Assembly (NCBI GenBank): GCA_024583055.1
Contig: CP102145.1
Span: forward strand, 620,001-684,000
Direction of reading: 5' to 3'
Length of the DNA: 64,000 nt
Source: Streptococcus suis
Lineage (GTDB): Bacteria > Bacillota > Bacilli > Lactobacillales > Streptococcaceae
This document shows positions 43,376 through 52,645 of this stretch, piece by piece (the stretch's first letter is position 1; each line of letters starts with the position of its first letter). Made by a program: the position numbers and the translations under genes. A model generated the notes under the pieces. That model searched no databases and was not told the DNA's origin. It was given only the letters and a program-made list of their open reading frames with translations.

Positions 43376-44609
43376 AAAATTCTTCCAACTTCCATTTATT
43401 GCTGGAAGCGATATAGCCTGATACCACTTCCACATCCTCTTCGTAGGTCCGATGTTCAATCAGTGCCAAAGTGGCTAAATCATGCAATTTATAAGATTCA
43501 GCAAGTGGAACCCTGACCTCAAATCGTTCAAACATGGTCTTAATCTTGGCCAAAACCATCATTTGTATATGGCCTTTGGCATTTTTATCCTTAGCGGACA
43601 ACATGACATGAGGAAACTGACTTGGAGTAAAGCTGTCATCGGTCTTGTCCAGCTTGTTGTAAAGGGCCAGACGAGGAATGTCCAGCATATCTAGGTCTTT
43701 TAGAATGTCCAAGACCACCTGCTCCTGCTCACTGTGGTTGGGGTCAGAAGCATCGATGACATGGAGCAAGAGGTCCACATTCATGGACTCCTCCAAGGTG
43801 GATTTAAAGGCAGAAATCAACTCGGTCGGCAGGTCCTGAATGAAGCCAACCGTGTCGGTCAAGGTCACGTTGAACTTGTCCGCCAAGTTAATCTGCTTGG
43901 TCGTGGCATCCAGTGTGGCAAAAAGTTCATCAGCCTCGTACTGTCGCTTGTCGGTCATGGCATTCATGATAGTGGACTTGCCAGCGTTGGTATAGCCAAT
44001 CAAACCAATCTTGAAGACACCTGATTGCAGGCGGCGTTCACGGACAGTTGCTCGGTTTTTCTCCACTGTTTTGAGTTGGCGTTCGATGTCGTGAATCTGG
44101 TTGCGAATGCTTCGACGGTTGAGCTCCAACTGGCTTTCACCCGGTCCACGAGAGCCGATACCACCTGCCTGACGGCTGAGCATGATACCCTGACCAACCA
44201 GACGCGGCAACATATACTTGAGCTGGGCTAGGTGGACCTGTAACTTGCCCTCGTGGCTTCGAGCTCGCATGGCAAAAATATCCAAAATCAACTGCATGCG
44301 GTCAATGACCTTTACACCTAAAATCTCTTCCAAATTGACATTCTGACGGGGTGTCAGTCGGTTATTGACAATGACGGTATCAATCTCATCAGCTTCGACC
44401 ATCTGGGCAATTTCTTCTAGTTTCCCTGAGCCGACAAAGGTCTTGCTGTCGTATTTTTCCCGTTTCTGGGTATAAACACCCTTGACCAGAGCGCCAGCTG
44501 TCTTAGCAAGACTTGCTAATTCTTCCATGGACATGTCAAAATTATCTGTCTGCTGTAATTCCACTCCAACCAGGAGGGCGCGTTCTTGTTCTTTCTGGGT
44601 TTCAATCAT
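43359..44609 (-). CDS. hflX: Ribosome-associated GTPase HflX
   Basis: A 416-residue GTPase. The N-terminal HflX domain (about 1-185, with [20 protein letters not shown] and [10 protein letters not shown]) is followed by the G domain: GYTNAGKST (205-213), [10 protein letters not shown] and NKLD. HflX binds and splits stalled ribosomes. It overlaps miaA by 8 nt. Confidence 0.95.
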   Translation of the reverse strand: MIETQKEQERALLVGVELQQTDNFDMSMEELASLAKTAGALVKGVYTQKREKYDSKTFVGSGKLEEIAQMVEADEIDTVIVNNRLTPRQNVNLEEILGVKVIDRMQLILDIFAMRARSHEGKLQVHLAQLKYMLPRLVGQGIMLSRQAGGIGSRGPGESQLELNRRSIRNQIHDIERQLKTVEKNRATVRERRLQSGVFKIGLIGYTNAGKSTIMNAMTDKRQYEADELFATLDATTKQINLADKFNVTLTDTVGFIQDLPTELISAFKSTLEESMNVDLLLHVIDASDPNHSEQEQVVLDILKDLDMLDIPRLALYNKLDKTDDSFTPSQFPHVMLSAKDKNAKGHIQMMVLAKIKTMFERFEVRVPLAESYKLHDLATLALIEHRTYEEDVEVVSGYIASSNKWKLEEFYDGLS

Positions 44610-45486
44610 TTAAAAATTCCTCCACGGCAGTGAAAATCTGCGACTTGTAATCTGGATCGCCTACTGAATAGAAGGGAACCTCCATCCGATTTCTGAACCA
44701 GGTCAATTGGCGTTTGGCAAAGCGGCGGCTATTTTGCTTGACCTTATCAACCGCTTCTTCTATGCTGATTTGACCTGCTAAGTATGGGAAAAACTCCTTG
44801 TAGCCAATCCCCATGGCAGCTTGGGCTTGGGGATACTTTTTGTAGAGCCAGCTGACTTCATCCAACAAGCCCGCCGCCATCATCTTATCCACGCGCTGAT
44901 TGATGCGATCATAAAGAACCTGTCTGTCATCCGTCAGGCAGATGTAAATAGGCTCATATTCTGACTCTGTATTTTCCAAATTTTTGCCAAATTTTTTCAA
45001 CTCTAACCCACGAATGATTCTCCGTCGGCTGTTGCCCTCAACCATCAACCCTGCCTGCTCTGCCATTGTTTCCAAATCCTCGTCAGACAAGCAGTCGAGT
45101 TCCGCCCGATAAGCAAGAACTTGCTCCTGGTCAACCTGCCCGCCAAGATGGTAACCCTCTAGCAGACTTTGGATGTAAAGCCCTGTTCCTCCAACAATGA
45201 TAGGCAACTTGCCACGACTAGTAATGTCTGCAATTAAGGCCTTGGCTTCTGCTACAAATTCATAAGCTGAATAGCCCTCTGTCACGTCACGGACATCAAT
45301 CAAGTAATGAACTGCAGCAGCCTGCTCTTCAGGACTAGCTTTTGCCGTACCAATATCCAGTTTGCGATAGACTTGCTGGCTATCACCGCTGATAATTTCT
45401 CCATTGTAGCGCTGGGCCAAGTCTATGCCAAGGGCAGTTTTTCCTACCGCTGTCGGTCCAATGACCACAATAACTTTAGTTTTCAT
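44602..45486 (-). CDS. miaA: tRNA dimethylallyltransferase MiaA
   Basis: A 294-residue enzyme adding an isopentenyl group to A37 of tRNAs. P-loop GPTAVGKT (10-17), [17 protein letters not shown] (about 34-50), GGTGLYIQ (about 100-107) and a C-terminal [13 protein letters not shown]. First gene of the cluster that includes hflX and rnz. Confidence 0.95.
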   Translation of the reverse strand: MKTKVIVVIGPTAVGKTALGIDLAQRYNGEIISGDSQQVYRKLDIGTAKASPEEQAAAVHYLIDVRDVTEGYSAYEFVAEAKALIADITSRGKLPIIVGGTGLYIQSLLEGYHLGGQVDQEQVLAYRAELDCLSDEDLETMAEQAGLMVEGNSRRRIIRGLELKKFGKNLENTESEYEPIYICLTDDRQVLYDRINQRVDKMMAAGLLDEVSWLYKKYPQAQAAMGIGYKEFFPYLAGQISIEEAVDKVKQNSRRFAKRQLTWFRNRMEVPFYSVGDPDYKSQIFTAVEEFLND

Positions 45487-45554
45487 CTTTTTCCTTGAAA
45501 ATATTTTGTTTTTTCGCTAAAATCTATTATAACACAAGTAAAGGAGAATTCACT

Positions 45555-45725
45555 ATGGCTAAAAATTTTGGTAAAGGTTTCTTAACAGGTGTTCTTTCTA
45601 CGGTTGCTCTTGCAGCTGGCGCTATCTTCACTGTTCATAAAACAATCATCGAACCAGAAGAAAAGAAAGAAGCCTTCATCGAGGAAAATCGTAAAAAAGC
45701 AGCACGCCGTCGCGTGTCACGTTAA
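45555..45725 (+). CDS. Small conserved membrane protein, DUF3042-like
   Basis: A 56-residue protein: MAKNFGKGFLTGVLSTVALAAG leads into one membrane helix (about 8-26), then a charged helix rich in Lys, Arg and Glu. It matches the short DUF3042 family of lactic acid bacteria. AAGGAGAATT lies before the ATG at 45555, which decides the start. Divergent from miaA; own terminator follows. Function unknown. Confidence 0.85.
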   Translation: MAKNFGKGFLTGVLSTVALAAGAIFTVHKTIIEPEEKKEAFIEENRKKAARRRVSR

Positions 45726-45727
45726 GG

Positions 45728-45756
45728 AAAAGTTGGATGAAACGTCCAGCTTTTTT
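45728..45756 (+). terminator. Terminator of the DUF3042 gene
   Basis: AAAAGTTGGA (45728-45737) pairs with TCCAGCTTTT (45745-45754, one G-U), followed by T. Confidence 0.8.
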
Positions 45757-45775
45757 CTTTTGGCAGCAACATAAA

Positions 45776-45796
45776 AACAGCCCAAAACGGACTGTT
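45776..45796 (-). terminator. Terminator of the MFS transporter gene
   Basis: Minus strand AACAGTCC (45789-45796) pairs with GGGCTGTT (45776-45783), then TTTT; one G-U pair. Confidence 0.7.
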
Positions 45797-45811
45797 GACT
45801 TCAGCATTTTC

Positions 45812-46978
45812 CTACAAAATGATCTCTTCCTTCTCAATCAAGACAATGGTCCACATCATGACCAGGGTCACCACTGCTAGTGCCAAAATCAGCGGTAGCC
45901 ATGACCTAAATACTGGAAAACTATAGCCCAGGAGACCTGGACCAAAGGCAGCAATCAGATAGCCGCCCGTCTGCACCATACCGGATAATTGGGCAGTCGC
46001 CTGTGGGTTGCTGGTTTTCAAGGTAAAGCCCAGCATCATATAAGGGAACAATGCACCATTGGTAAAGCTCAAAATCAAATGAATGGCGGTCCAAATGGGA
46101 ATATTTACAGGCGCTAAGGCCATGAGAGCGAGACCTACTAGAGAAACAGCGGAGATGATTAACATTATCCTCCTACGCCAATCCTTGGTCTGATGAGAAA
46201 GAATAGCCGGTGTCACCATAGACATGGGAATGGCCATGAGATTGTACATGCCGGACATGAAACCAGCCTCAGCCTTGCTAAAGCCAATGGACTGAGCAAT
46301 GGTTGGGAGCCAGGTAATCTCTGTATAGAAGAGCACCGACTGGAGACCGCCGAAAATCAGAAAGGCAAGTGCAGCCTTATTTTTCCAAAGAGATTGACCA
46401 GATGACTTTTCCTGATTACTTTCAAAACGATGATTGTGGCGGACATTTGGCAGCCAAATCAAAAGGGCCAAAAAGATTACGGCCGTGACCAGATAGATAA
46501 AGGTCTGCCATGAAGTCGCCGTAACCACAGGTACTGCCGCCATAGAAGCCGTAGTTCCAGCCACCCCCATCAGGGTCACATAAATAGTGGTATAAAGCCC
46601 GATTTTCTTAGGAAAATTGGCTGTCACAATACTTGGCAGCAGGACATTGATAAAGGCAATGGTCCCGCCCAGCAAAACGGTTCCTGCAAACAAGCCCACT
46701 AGACCGCTGGCCCGCATTCCTGAGCCAATAGTCATGATGAAGAGCACCAGCGCCATCAACTTTTCCAAGCCTAGCTTGCCAGCCAAGCGCGGTGCCAAGG
46801 ATGAGCAGAGGGCAAACATAATCAGCGGAATAGAGGTCAGAACCCCCAGCGAGCTGACTTGTACCCCCAAGCCAGCTGCGATGTCCGTCAAAATGGCAGG
46901 CAGGGCTGTAAAGGGAGCCCGCATAACCACACCCAGCATAATAATGCCAGCTACCATAAATAGCGATTGTTTTTTCAT
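45812..46978 (-). CDS. MFS transporter, CynX/NimT family
   Basis: A 388-residue membrane protein with about twelve helices. The RAPFTALPAILTDIAAGLG and SSLGVLTSIPLIMFALCS segments are marks of the CynX/NimT branch, which moves cyanate-like or other small anions or drugs; the substrate is not predictable. It has its own terminator and lies opposite the MetE-like gene. Confidence 0.85.
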   Translation of the reverse strand: MKKQSLFMVAGIIMLGVVMRAPFTALPAILTDIAAGLGVQVSSLGVLTSIPLIMFALCSSLAPRLAGKLGLEKLMALVLFIMTIGSGMRASGLVGLFAGTVLLGGTIAFINVLLPSIVTANFPKKIGLYTTIYVTLMGVAGTTASMAAVPVVTATSWQTFIYLVTAVIFLALLIWLPNVRHNHRFESNQEKSSGQSLWKNKAALAFLIFGGLQSVLFYTEITWLPTIAQSIGFSKAEAGFMSGMYNLMAIPMSMVTPAILSHQTKDWRRRIMLIISAVSLVGLALMALAPVNIPIWTAIHLILSFTNGALFPYMMLGFTLKTSNPQATAQLSGMVQTGGYLIAAFGPGLLGYSFPVFRSWLPLILALAVVTLVMMWTIVLIEKEEIIL

Positions 46979-47076
46979 ATCGTGATAGTTGTCCTTTCTC
47001 TAACGTTCGGATTTCAGCATTTATGATTATACCATACTTGACAAATGATAGAAAGTTATTCTGTTTTATTTCTGGT

Positions 47077-47093
47077 TATAGTTTTAAGCTATA
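47077..47093. promoter_or_regulatory. Candidate MtaR (CpsY/MetR) box before the MetE-like gene
   Basis: TATAGTTTTAAGCTATA matches TATAGTTTnAAACTATA with one mismatch. It lies 86 nt before the start codon, the usual upstream activator position for a LysR protein. Confidence 0.75.
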
Positions 47094-47178
47094 TCATTTC
47101 CCATTAAATAACTATTTTTCAAATGGGAAAATTTGCGTTAGAATACAAACATACCAAACGAAAGCGAGAAAATATAAC

Positions 47179-48330
47179 ATGACACAATCAAGATTCCTAC
47201 TAGTTGGCTCCCTCCTCCGCCCTTCAGCCCTTGGAGAATACAAGCGCCAAATCGAAGCGCGTGATGACATCAAGTACCCATTTTACGATGCCTTCGACGG
47301 CTACAAGGAGACTGAAACTGAACTCATCGAGAAAATCGTTGCGGAACAAAAAGAAAATGGTCTCGACATCGTGACTGATGGCGAATTTGGTCGCTCTATG
47401 TGGCACCTGGACTTCCTCTGGGGCTTTGAGGGTATCGAGCGTTACATTGCTGATCACGGCTATCCATTTAAAGACCACGATGGCCAACCTTATGAAACTC
47501 GTAAGGACATCGGTCTTCGCATTACCGCTCCACTTTCTTCTAAAAATCACCACTTCATCGATATTTACAAGCAAGTACAGGAATTGGCTGGGGACACGAC
47601 AACCAAGCAGACTATCTACGGACCAGCTCATGCCTTCAATGAATTGATTATTTTCAACGGTCAGGTTGGACCAGATCAAGTCTACAAGACCCGTGAAGAC
47701 TTGAAAGAAGGCCTCATTGCTGCCTACAAGGAATTCTTGGACCAGTATAAGGCTGCTGGTGGTCAGATTGTTCAATTTGACGACTGTCTCTGGGAACTCT
47801 TCGATCCATCAAATCCTGTGCCATTCTTTCCGCAGGATGACCCAGAAGCATTGGCTGCTCTTGCAGATGAATTTATCGCTATCAATAATGCCGTTGCTGA
47901 CTACGGTCATGAAATTGGCTTGACAGTCTGGACCCACAACTGCCGTGGTAACTATGAAAGCCGCTCTGCAGCTGGTGGCACTTACGAGGCTATCGCTGAG
48001 AAATTCTTGAAAAACCAGCGTTACAGCCGTTTCTTCCTGGAATGGGATGATGAGCGTGCCGGCGATTTGAAAGCTTTGGAAAGCTTGAAAGATTCGGATG
48101 TCGAAATTGTTCTGGGTCTGCTTTCAAGTAAGACTTCTGAACTCGACGATGAAGAGCGTGTTTACAAACTCCTCGAAGAGGCCAGCAAAATCATTCCAAA
48201 AGAACGCCTCTACCTGTCACATCAGTGCGGTTTTGCATCATGTGACTCTGGCAATGAGCTTGCTATCCCACAACAATGGGCGAAAATCAAACAAGGTCAA
48301 GACATTGCAGCCAAATTCTGGGCTGAATAA
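47179..48330 (+). CDS. Cobalamin-independent methionine synthase-like methyltransferase (YxjG/YxjH type)
   Basis: A 383-residue protein matching the C-terminal catalytic half of MetE. It keeps the zinc/homocysteine region marks VQFDDCLWELF, HNCRGNY and LSHQCGFASC (two His-Cys pairs). Such single-half proteins probably methylate homocysteine from a small methyl donor; the donor is not evident. The start is put at 47179 (MTQSRFLLVGSLLRP); upstream codons run through the regulatory region. The MtaR-type palindrome upstream suggests control by the LysR gene at 56919. Confidence 0.88.
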   Translation: MTQSRFLLVGSLLRPSALGEYKRQIEARDDIKYPFYDAFDGYKETETELIEKIVAEQKENGLDIVTDGEFGRSMWHLDFLWGFEGIERYIADHGYPFKDHDGQPYETRKDIGLRITAPLSSKNHHFIDIYKQVQELAGDTTTKQTIYGPAHAFNELIIFNGQVGPDQVYKTREDLKEGLIAAYKEFLDQYKAAGGQIVQFDDCLWELFDPSNPVPFFPQDDPEALAALADEFIAINNAVADYGHEIGLTVWTHNCRGNYESRSAAGGTYEAIAEKFLKNQRYSRFFLEWDDERAGDLKALESLKDSDVEIVLGLLSSKTSELDDEERVYKLLEEASKIIPKERLYLSHQCGFASCDSGNELAIPQQWAKIKQGQDIAAKFWAE

Positions 48331-48347
48331 AGAAGTAAATCAAGGAG

Positions 48348-48370
48348 CCATCAGCATTGCTGGTGGTTTT
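48348..48370 (+). terminator. Terminator of the MetE-like gene
   Basis: CCATCAGC (48348-48355) pairs with GCTGGTGG (48359-48366, one G-U), then TTTTC. Confidence 0.75.
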
Positions 48371-48396
48371 CTCATGTTCAAAATCGCCTGATGCAC

Positions 48397-48426
48397 AAAA
48401 AGACCCTGAAACTCAAGCTACAGGGT
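48397..48426 (-). terminator. Terminator of the GntP-type permease gene
   Basis: Minus strand ACCCTG (48421-48426) and CAGGGT (48403-48408) around a 12-nt loop, followed by TTTTT. Confidence 0.75.
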
Positions 48427-48437
48427 TGTTTGTCTAT

Positions 48438-49748
48438 CTAATAAAGTAATTGTGCCAAAATCAAAACCGCAATCAGGGCCAGCAGATGACCGATATTGAC
48501 AACGATAAAGGAATGCTTCAAGCCCCGCTTCATGCTCAATTTGGCCAGATTATGGAAGGTAATCATAACTCCCGATTGGGGAACAACTGTCAGCACCGCC
48601 GAGGCAATAACCGTCACCCTGTGCAAGACCTGGGGATCGATACCCGAATCAAGGTAGGCAGGCAAGAAATTGCTGGCAGCAATCCCTACCGCACCAGACG
48701 AAGAGCCAATGATACCACCGATTAGGGCAGTCGACACCGAAAGACTAATCAGGGGCGAACCAGAAATCTGTCCAATCCAGTCTTGGATAAGCAAGAAGCC
48801 TGAGGACATGGCCAAGACCGTTCCGAAAGCCACTGTGCTAGAAGTCACAAATGCAGGTAGAACAGATGCCGTTGTCCCTTCATTTAAGAGAGTTTGCTGA
48901 TTGACCAGATTCTTACGGAAGAGAAGACCTGACGCCAGTATGGCCACCGTTAGCCCCACAACCAAGATATAAGGCGTTTTCTGAAAGATGTAAATAGTTG
49001 CAACCAAGCTCAACATGGGCAGGCTTGCCAAAACTATATTAGGAAGATTTGCGTTATCTGTAGTCACAATTTCCTCATCACGCTCAGTATACCCCTCATT
49101 TCTCGCCATACTTTTCTTCAAGGCAAACCGCATATAGGTCAAACCAAAAACGACTAAAATTAAGCTTGAAACCAGGCTCAAGAGCGGTGCGGCGGTCAAA
49201 GTCGTCCCCAAAACCTTGGTTGGAACCGCATTATGAATGGACGGCGTCCCTGGCAAACTGGACATGGTCAGGGTGCTGACACCTAAAAAAACTGGAATTG
49301 GAAATAGCTCCCAATTGATATTCAGCTCCTTAAAGAGCGGTCTCGACAGGGGCAAGAGGGTGAAAATAACCACAAAAAGGCTGACACCCCCATAGGTCAA
49401 CAAGGAGGCAATCAGGACAATAGCCAGCAATACCTTATAAGGACTTTCCTTACCAACCACTCGCAAAATACTATTGGCAATGGTCTGGGTAGCACCACTT
49501 GCTTCCATATACTTGGCCAGTATGGAGCCCAGCATAAAAATCGCAAAGTTATTGATTAAAAAACCAGCCAGGCCAGTCATATAAGACTGCTCCTTGCCCA
49601 ACATGGTCTCTAAAATAGGCATTTGATTGGTCAAAGCCACGATCAAGCTCGCCAAGGGGGCCGCAACCATCACGTTTAGATTCTTTGTGGTCCAATAAAT
49701 AATGGCCACAATCGCCAAAAATACCCCTACTACTCCTAAAATTATCAT
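48438..49748 (-). CDS. GntP-family permease
   Basis: A 436-residue membrane protein with about twelve helices and the family-like TYGGVSLFVVIFTLLPL and SSLPGTPSIHNAVPTK segments. GntP members import gluconate and related organic acids with protons. No sugar-acid kinase or dehydrogenase is adjacent, so the substrate is open. Single gene with its own terminator. Confidence 0.85.
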   Translation of the reverse strand: MIILGVVGVFLAIVAIIYWTTKNLNVMVAAPLASLIVALTNQMPILETMLGKEQSYMTGLAGFLINNFAIFMLGSILAKYMEASGATQTIANSILRVVGKESPYKVLLAIVLIASLLTYGGVSLFVVIFTLLPLSRPLFKELNINWELFPIPVFLGVSTLTMSSLPGTPSIHNAVPTKVLGTTLTAAPLLSLVSSLILVVFGLTYMRFALKKSMARNEGYTERDEEIVTTDNANLPNIVLASLPMLSLVATIYIFQKTPYILVVGLTVAILASGLLFRKNLVNQQTLLNEGTTASVLPAFVTSSTVAFGTVLAMSSGFLLIQDWIGQISGSPLISLSVSTALIGGIIGSSSGAVGIAASNFLPAYLDSGIDPQVLHRVTVIASAVLTVVPQSGVMITFHNLAKLSMKRGLKHSFIVVNIGHLLALIAVLILAQLLY

Positions 49749-49789
49749 AGTTCTCCTTTAATGAAAAGAGGGATTGCTCCCTCTGATTT

Positions 49790-50278
49790 TTACCTATACT
49801 GCCGAATGTCCTCTTTCCCTTGAACCTTTGCCAGCAACTGGACCACTGTCTGCCCTAGAATTGGATGGACATAATCAGCCGCAATATCAGCCAGAGGCTG
49901 TAGGACAAAGGCCCGCTCATGGGCATAGGGATGGGGCACCGTCAGCCGTTCGGACTGGATGATTTCCTGGTCCCAGAAAATAATATCCAGGTCAATGGTC
50001 CTCTGTCCCCATTTTTCAATACGAACACGGTCCAAGTCCAGTTCTATTTTTTGACAGATTTCCAAAAATGCTAGAGGCTCCAAATCCGTAAAGACCCGAC
50101 AGGCTAGATTGAGAAAGTCAGCCTGGTCCGTCTTGCCCCAAGCTGGTGTCTCATAAAGAGCCGATATGGCTCCCAGCTGACAGGCAGGATGATTATTCAA
50201 ACTCTCCAAGGCAGCCTGCAAATAGGCCTCACGGTCCCCCATATTGCCACCAATGCTCAGATAAGCTGTGTATTTCAT
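49790..50278 (-). CDS. folK: HPPK, 2-amino-4-hydroxy-6-hydroxymethyldihydropteridine pyrophosphokinase
   Basis: A 162-residue folate enzyme. Marks are SIGGNMGDRE (8-17), ALYETPAWG (about 40-48) and RTIDLDIIFWD (about 92-102). It adds pyrophosphate to the pterin before FolP. It overlaps folB by 4 nt and ends the operon folE-folP-folB-folK. Confidence 0.96.
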   Translation of the reverse strand: MKYTAYLSIGGNMGDREAYLQAALESLNNHPACQLGAISALYETPAWGKTDQADFLNLACRVFTDLEPLAFLEICQKIELDLDRVRIEKWGQRTIDLDIIFWDQEIIQSERLTVPHPYAHERAFVLQPLADIAADYVHPILGQTVVQLLAKVQGKEDIRQYR

Positions 50279-50637
50279 GGGCGTTCACGCTCCAACTCAA
50301 TACCAACTGAATCATAGTGGCCAGCGATAGGCGGATTTTCCTTGTGGATGGCCAGCTTGATCTTCTCTACTTTGGGAAATTGGTCAAAAATCTCCTGACA
50401 AATCAGCCCTGCAACTTTTTCAATCAGAATATAGGGTTTACCTTCGACCACTTTTTTCATAGCCTCGAAAACAAGGCCATAATGAACTGTATCTTCCAAA
50501 TTATCCGACAATGAGGCAGCGGTTAAATCCAGAAACAAATCGCAGTCCACCGTAAAAATTTGCCCCAGGGTCTGCTCTTCCTTGAAGGCGCCGTGGTAGC
50601 CGTAAAATTTGCATTGTTTGAGTGAAATCTTATCCAT
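50275..50637 (-). CDS. folB: Dihydroneopterin aldolase
   Basis: A 120-residue aldolase: FYGYHGAFKEEQTLGQ (near residues 9-24) holds the active-site Glu, with KENPPI later. The start at 50637 (MDKISLK) has GGGAG at good spacing; an ATG four codons upstream does not. It overlaps folP by 8 nt and folK by 4 nt. Confidence 0.94.
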   Translation of the reverse strand: MDKISLKQCKFYGYHGAFKEEQTLGQIFTVDCDLFLDLTAASLSDNLEDTVHYGLVFEAMKKVVEGKPYILIEKVAGLICQEIFDQFPKVEKIKLAIHKENPPIAGHYDSVGIELERERP

Positions 50638-51442
50638 TCTTGCTCCCATTCACTAATTGGTCCCAGACAGTAATCAGATCTCGATTGGCTTGGACATTGT
50701 GGACTCGGACCATTTTACAGCCCTTGGAAATAGCCCAAGCAGACAGGGCTGCCGTTGCCTGATCCCGGTCAGCTGCCAAGGTATTGCCACCCAAAAGATG
50801 GTCAACCACCCGCTTACGGGAAATCCCAAAAAGAACTGGATAACCAAGCCCAGTAATCTGCTCCAAGCCTTGGAGAAGATCCAGATTGTGCTGGGCATTT
50901 TTGGCAAATCCAAACCCAGGATCCAGCCAAATCTTGTCAGCCAAAATACCATCTGCTAGGGCTGCCTGAGCCCGCTCCGCTAGAAAATCTCGCACTTCTT
51001 GCACAATATCCTCGTAGACTTCCTCTGTTTGATTGTGCATGAGGATAATGGGGACCTGATACTCCGCTGCCAGGGCCAGCATTTCTCCGTCATAGAGACC
51101 TGCCCAGACATCATTGAGAATGTCTGCACCAGCCTCCAGAGCCGCACGCGCTGTCCCAGTCTTATAGGTGTCGATAGAAACCAGGCAGTCAAAACGCTCC
51201 TTTATAGCACGAATAATCGGTACCACACGGGCGATTTCCTCCTCTTGGGAAACAAATTCCGCCCCCGGTCGGGTAGACTCGCCACCGACATCGATGACCT
51301 GGGCTCCTGCGGCCAAAAGCTCTTCAGCCTGCGCTAGGGCAGCCTCTACTTCATTAAATTTTCCACCGTCAGAAAAAGAATCCGGCGTGACATTGAGAAT
51401 GCCCATGATGGACACTTGCTGGTGTAAGTTGTCAATCGACAT
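50630..51442 (-). CDS. folP: Dihydropteroate synthase
   Basis: A 270-residue TIM-barrel enzyme, target of sulfonamides. ILNVTPDSFSDGG (about 14-26), GGESTRPGAEFVS (about 56-68), DPGFGFAKN and RKRVV loops are present and uninterrupted; I cannot judge resistance from this. The start at 51442 follows AGGAGGAGC; a frame extension of 43 codons lies inside folE and is rejected. The gap to folE is 8 nt. Confidence 0.95.
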   Translation of the reverse strand: MSIDNLHQQVSIMGILNVTPDSFSDGGKFNEVEAALAQAEELLAAGAQVIDVGGESTRPGAEFVSQEEEIARVVPIIRAIKERFDCLVSIDTYKTGTARAALEAGADILNDVWAGLYDGEMLALAAEYQVPIILMHNQTEEVYEDIVQEVRDFLAERAQAALADGILADKIWLDPGFGFAKNAQHNLDLLQGLEQITGLGYPVLFGISRKRVVDHLLGGNTLAADRDQATAALSAWAISKGCKMVRVHNVQANRDLITVWDQLVNGSKNG

Positions 51443-51450
51443 AGCTCCTC

Positions 51451-52011
51451 CTATTTGTGAATCATGGACAGCAATTCGCGACGCAAAACAGCATCTTCCT
51501 TGTATTTTCCAAGAGCAACTGTGGTCACTGTCTTGCTGCCTGGCTTGCGAACACCACGCATACTCATACACATGTGTTCCGCCTCCACCATAACGTAGAC
51601 ACCTTCTGGCTCCAAGGCGTCCTGCAGGGCATGGGCTACCTGGTGAGTCAAGCGCTCCTGCAATTGTGGACGGCGACTAGCCACTTCCACCGCACGCGCC
51701 AATTTGCTGAGGCCTGTCACACGCCCCTTGCTAGGTAGATAGGCCACATGCGCCACCCCATAAAAAGGCACCAAATGATGCTCACACATGGAGTGAAAGG
51801 GAATATCCTTGACCAAGACCACTTCCTCATGCCCCTCCGAAAAGACCGCCGTAAACTGATCCTTAGGGGCTTCATTGAGACCAGAAAACATCTCCTGGTA
51901 CATCTTGGCCACACGCTTAGGCGTATCCAGCAGTCCCTCACGGTTAGGGTCCTCGCCCAATAATTCCAACAATTGGTAAATAGTTTGTTCAATTTTCTCT
52001 TGCTTTGACAT
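51451..52011 (-). CDS. folE: GTP cyclohydrolase I
   Basis: A 186-residue enzyme opening folate synthesis. [11 protein letters not shown] (about 74-84, zinc Cys and His) and [14 protein letters not shown] (about 144-157, second zinc Cys) are complete. First gene of the folEPBK operon; ribosome site AAGGGGATG before the ATG. Confidence 0.96.
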   Translation of the reverse strand: MSKQEKIEQTIYQLLELLGEDPNREGLLDTPKRVAKMYQEMFSGLNEAPKDQFTAVFSEGHEEVVLVKDIPFHSMCEHHLVPFYGVAHVAYLPSKGRVTGLSKLARAVEVASRRPQLQERLTHQVAHALQDALEPEGVYVMVEAEHMCMSMRGVRKPGSKTVTTVALGKYKEDAVLRRELLSMIHK

Positions 52012-52120
52012 AATACATCCCCTTATTTAATGTTCTTATTATACCCTAAAAAGGCTCCTAGGAAAAGTCTTACTCCCCTTTGTGATATAATAAAACAAAG
52101 AATTGTAAGGAGAGCGCCAC

Positions 52121-52600
52121 ATGACCAAGAAACCCGTCCAGTTAGCGACGATTTGCTATATTGACAATGGCAAGGAATTTTTATTACTTCACCGCAACAA
52201 GAAAGAAAATGATGTGCATCGCGGCAAGTGGATTGGCGTCGGCGGAAAATTAGAAGCCGGTGAGACCCCTCAGGCCTGCGCAACCCGTGAAGTCTTGGAA
52301 GAGACAGGCCTTACGGCCACCAAGTTGGCTCTGAAAGGCATTATTACCTTCCCTGACTTCACCCCCAATATGGATTGGTACACCTATGTCTTCAAGATTA
52401 CCGAGTTTGAAGGCAACCTAATCGACTGTAACGAAGGAGATTTGGAGTGGGTACCCTATGACCAGGTCCTATCCAAGCCCACCTGGGAAGGCGATCGGCA
52501 TTTCCAAGAATGGCTCTTAGAAAACAAGCCCTTCTTCTCCGCCTGTTTCCGCTATGACGGAGATAACTTACTAGACTACTCAGTGGATTTTTATGAGTGA
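52121..52600 (+). CDS. mutX: Nudix hydrolase, MutX/MutT-type 8-oxo-dGTP diphosphatase
   Basis: A 159-residue Nudix protein. The Nudix box G-x5-E-x7-REVLEET-GL runs from G41 to L64, with the catalytic REVLEE in place. Similar in length to pneumococcal MutX, which cleanses oxidised dGTP; substrate inferred from similarity. AAGGAGAGCG lies before the ATG. Divergent from folE and converging on telA. Confidence 0.88.
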   Translation: MTKKPVQLATICYIDNGKEFLLLHRNKKENDVHRGKWIGVGGKLEAGETPQACATREVLEETGLTATKLALKGIITFPDFTPNMDWYTYVFKITEFEGNLIDCNEGDLEWVPYDQVLSKPTWEGDRHFQEWLLENKPFFSACFRYDGDNLLDYSVDFYE

Positions 52601-52606
52601 TAAACA

Positions 52607-52645
52607 GCTTAAAACCTGCAAGTCAGCTGACCTGCAGGTTTTAAG
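52607..52645. terminator. Bidirectional terminator
   Basis: CTTAAAACCTGCA (52608-52620) and TGCAGGTTTTAAG (52633-52645) are perfect complements around a 12-nt loop, between the converging mutX and telA genes. Confidence 0.88.

Noticed and set aside
47100..47178. S-box or T-box riboswitch before the MetE-like gene
   Set aside because: Too short for either and no conserved elements; the MtaR palindrome explains the control better.
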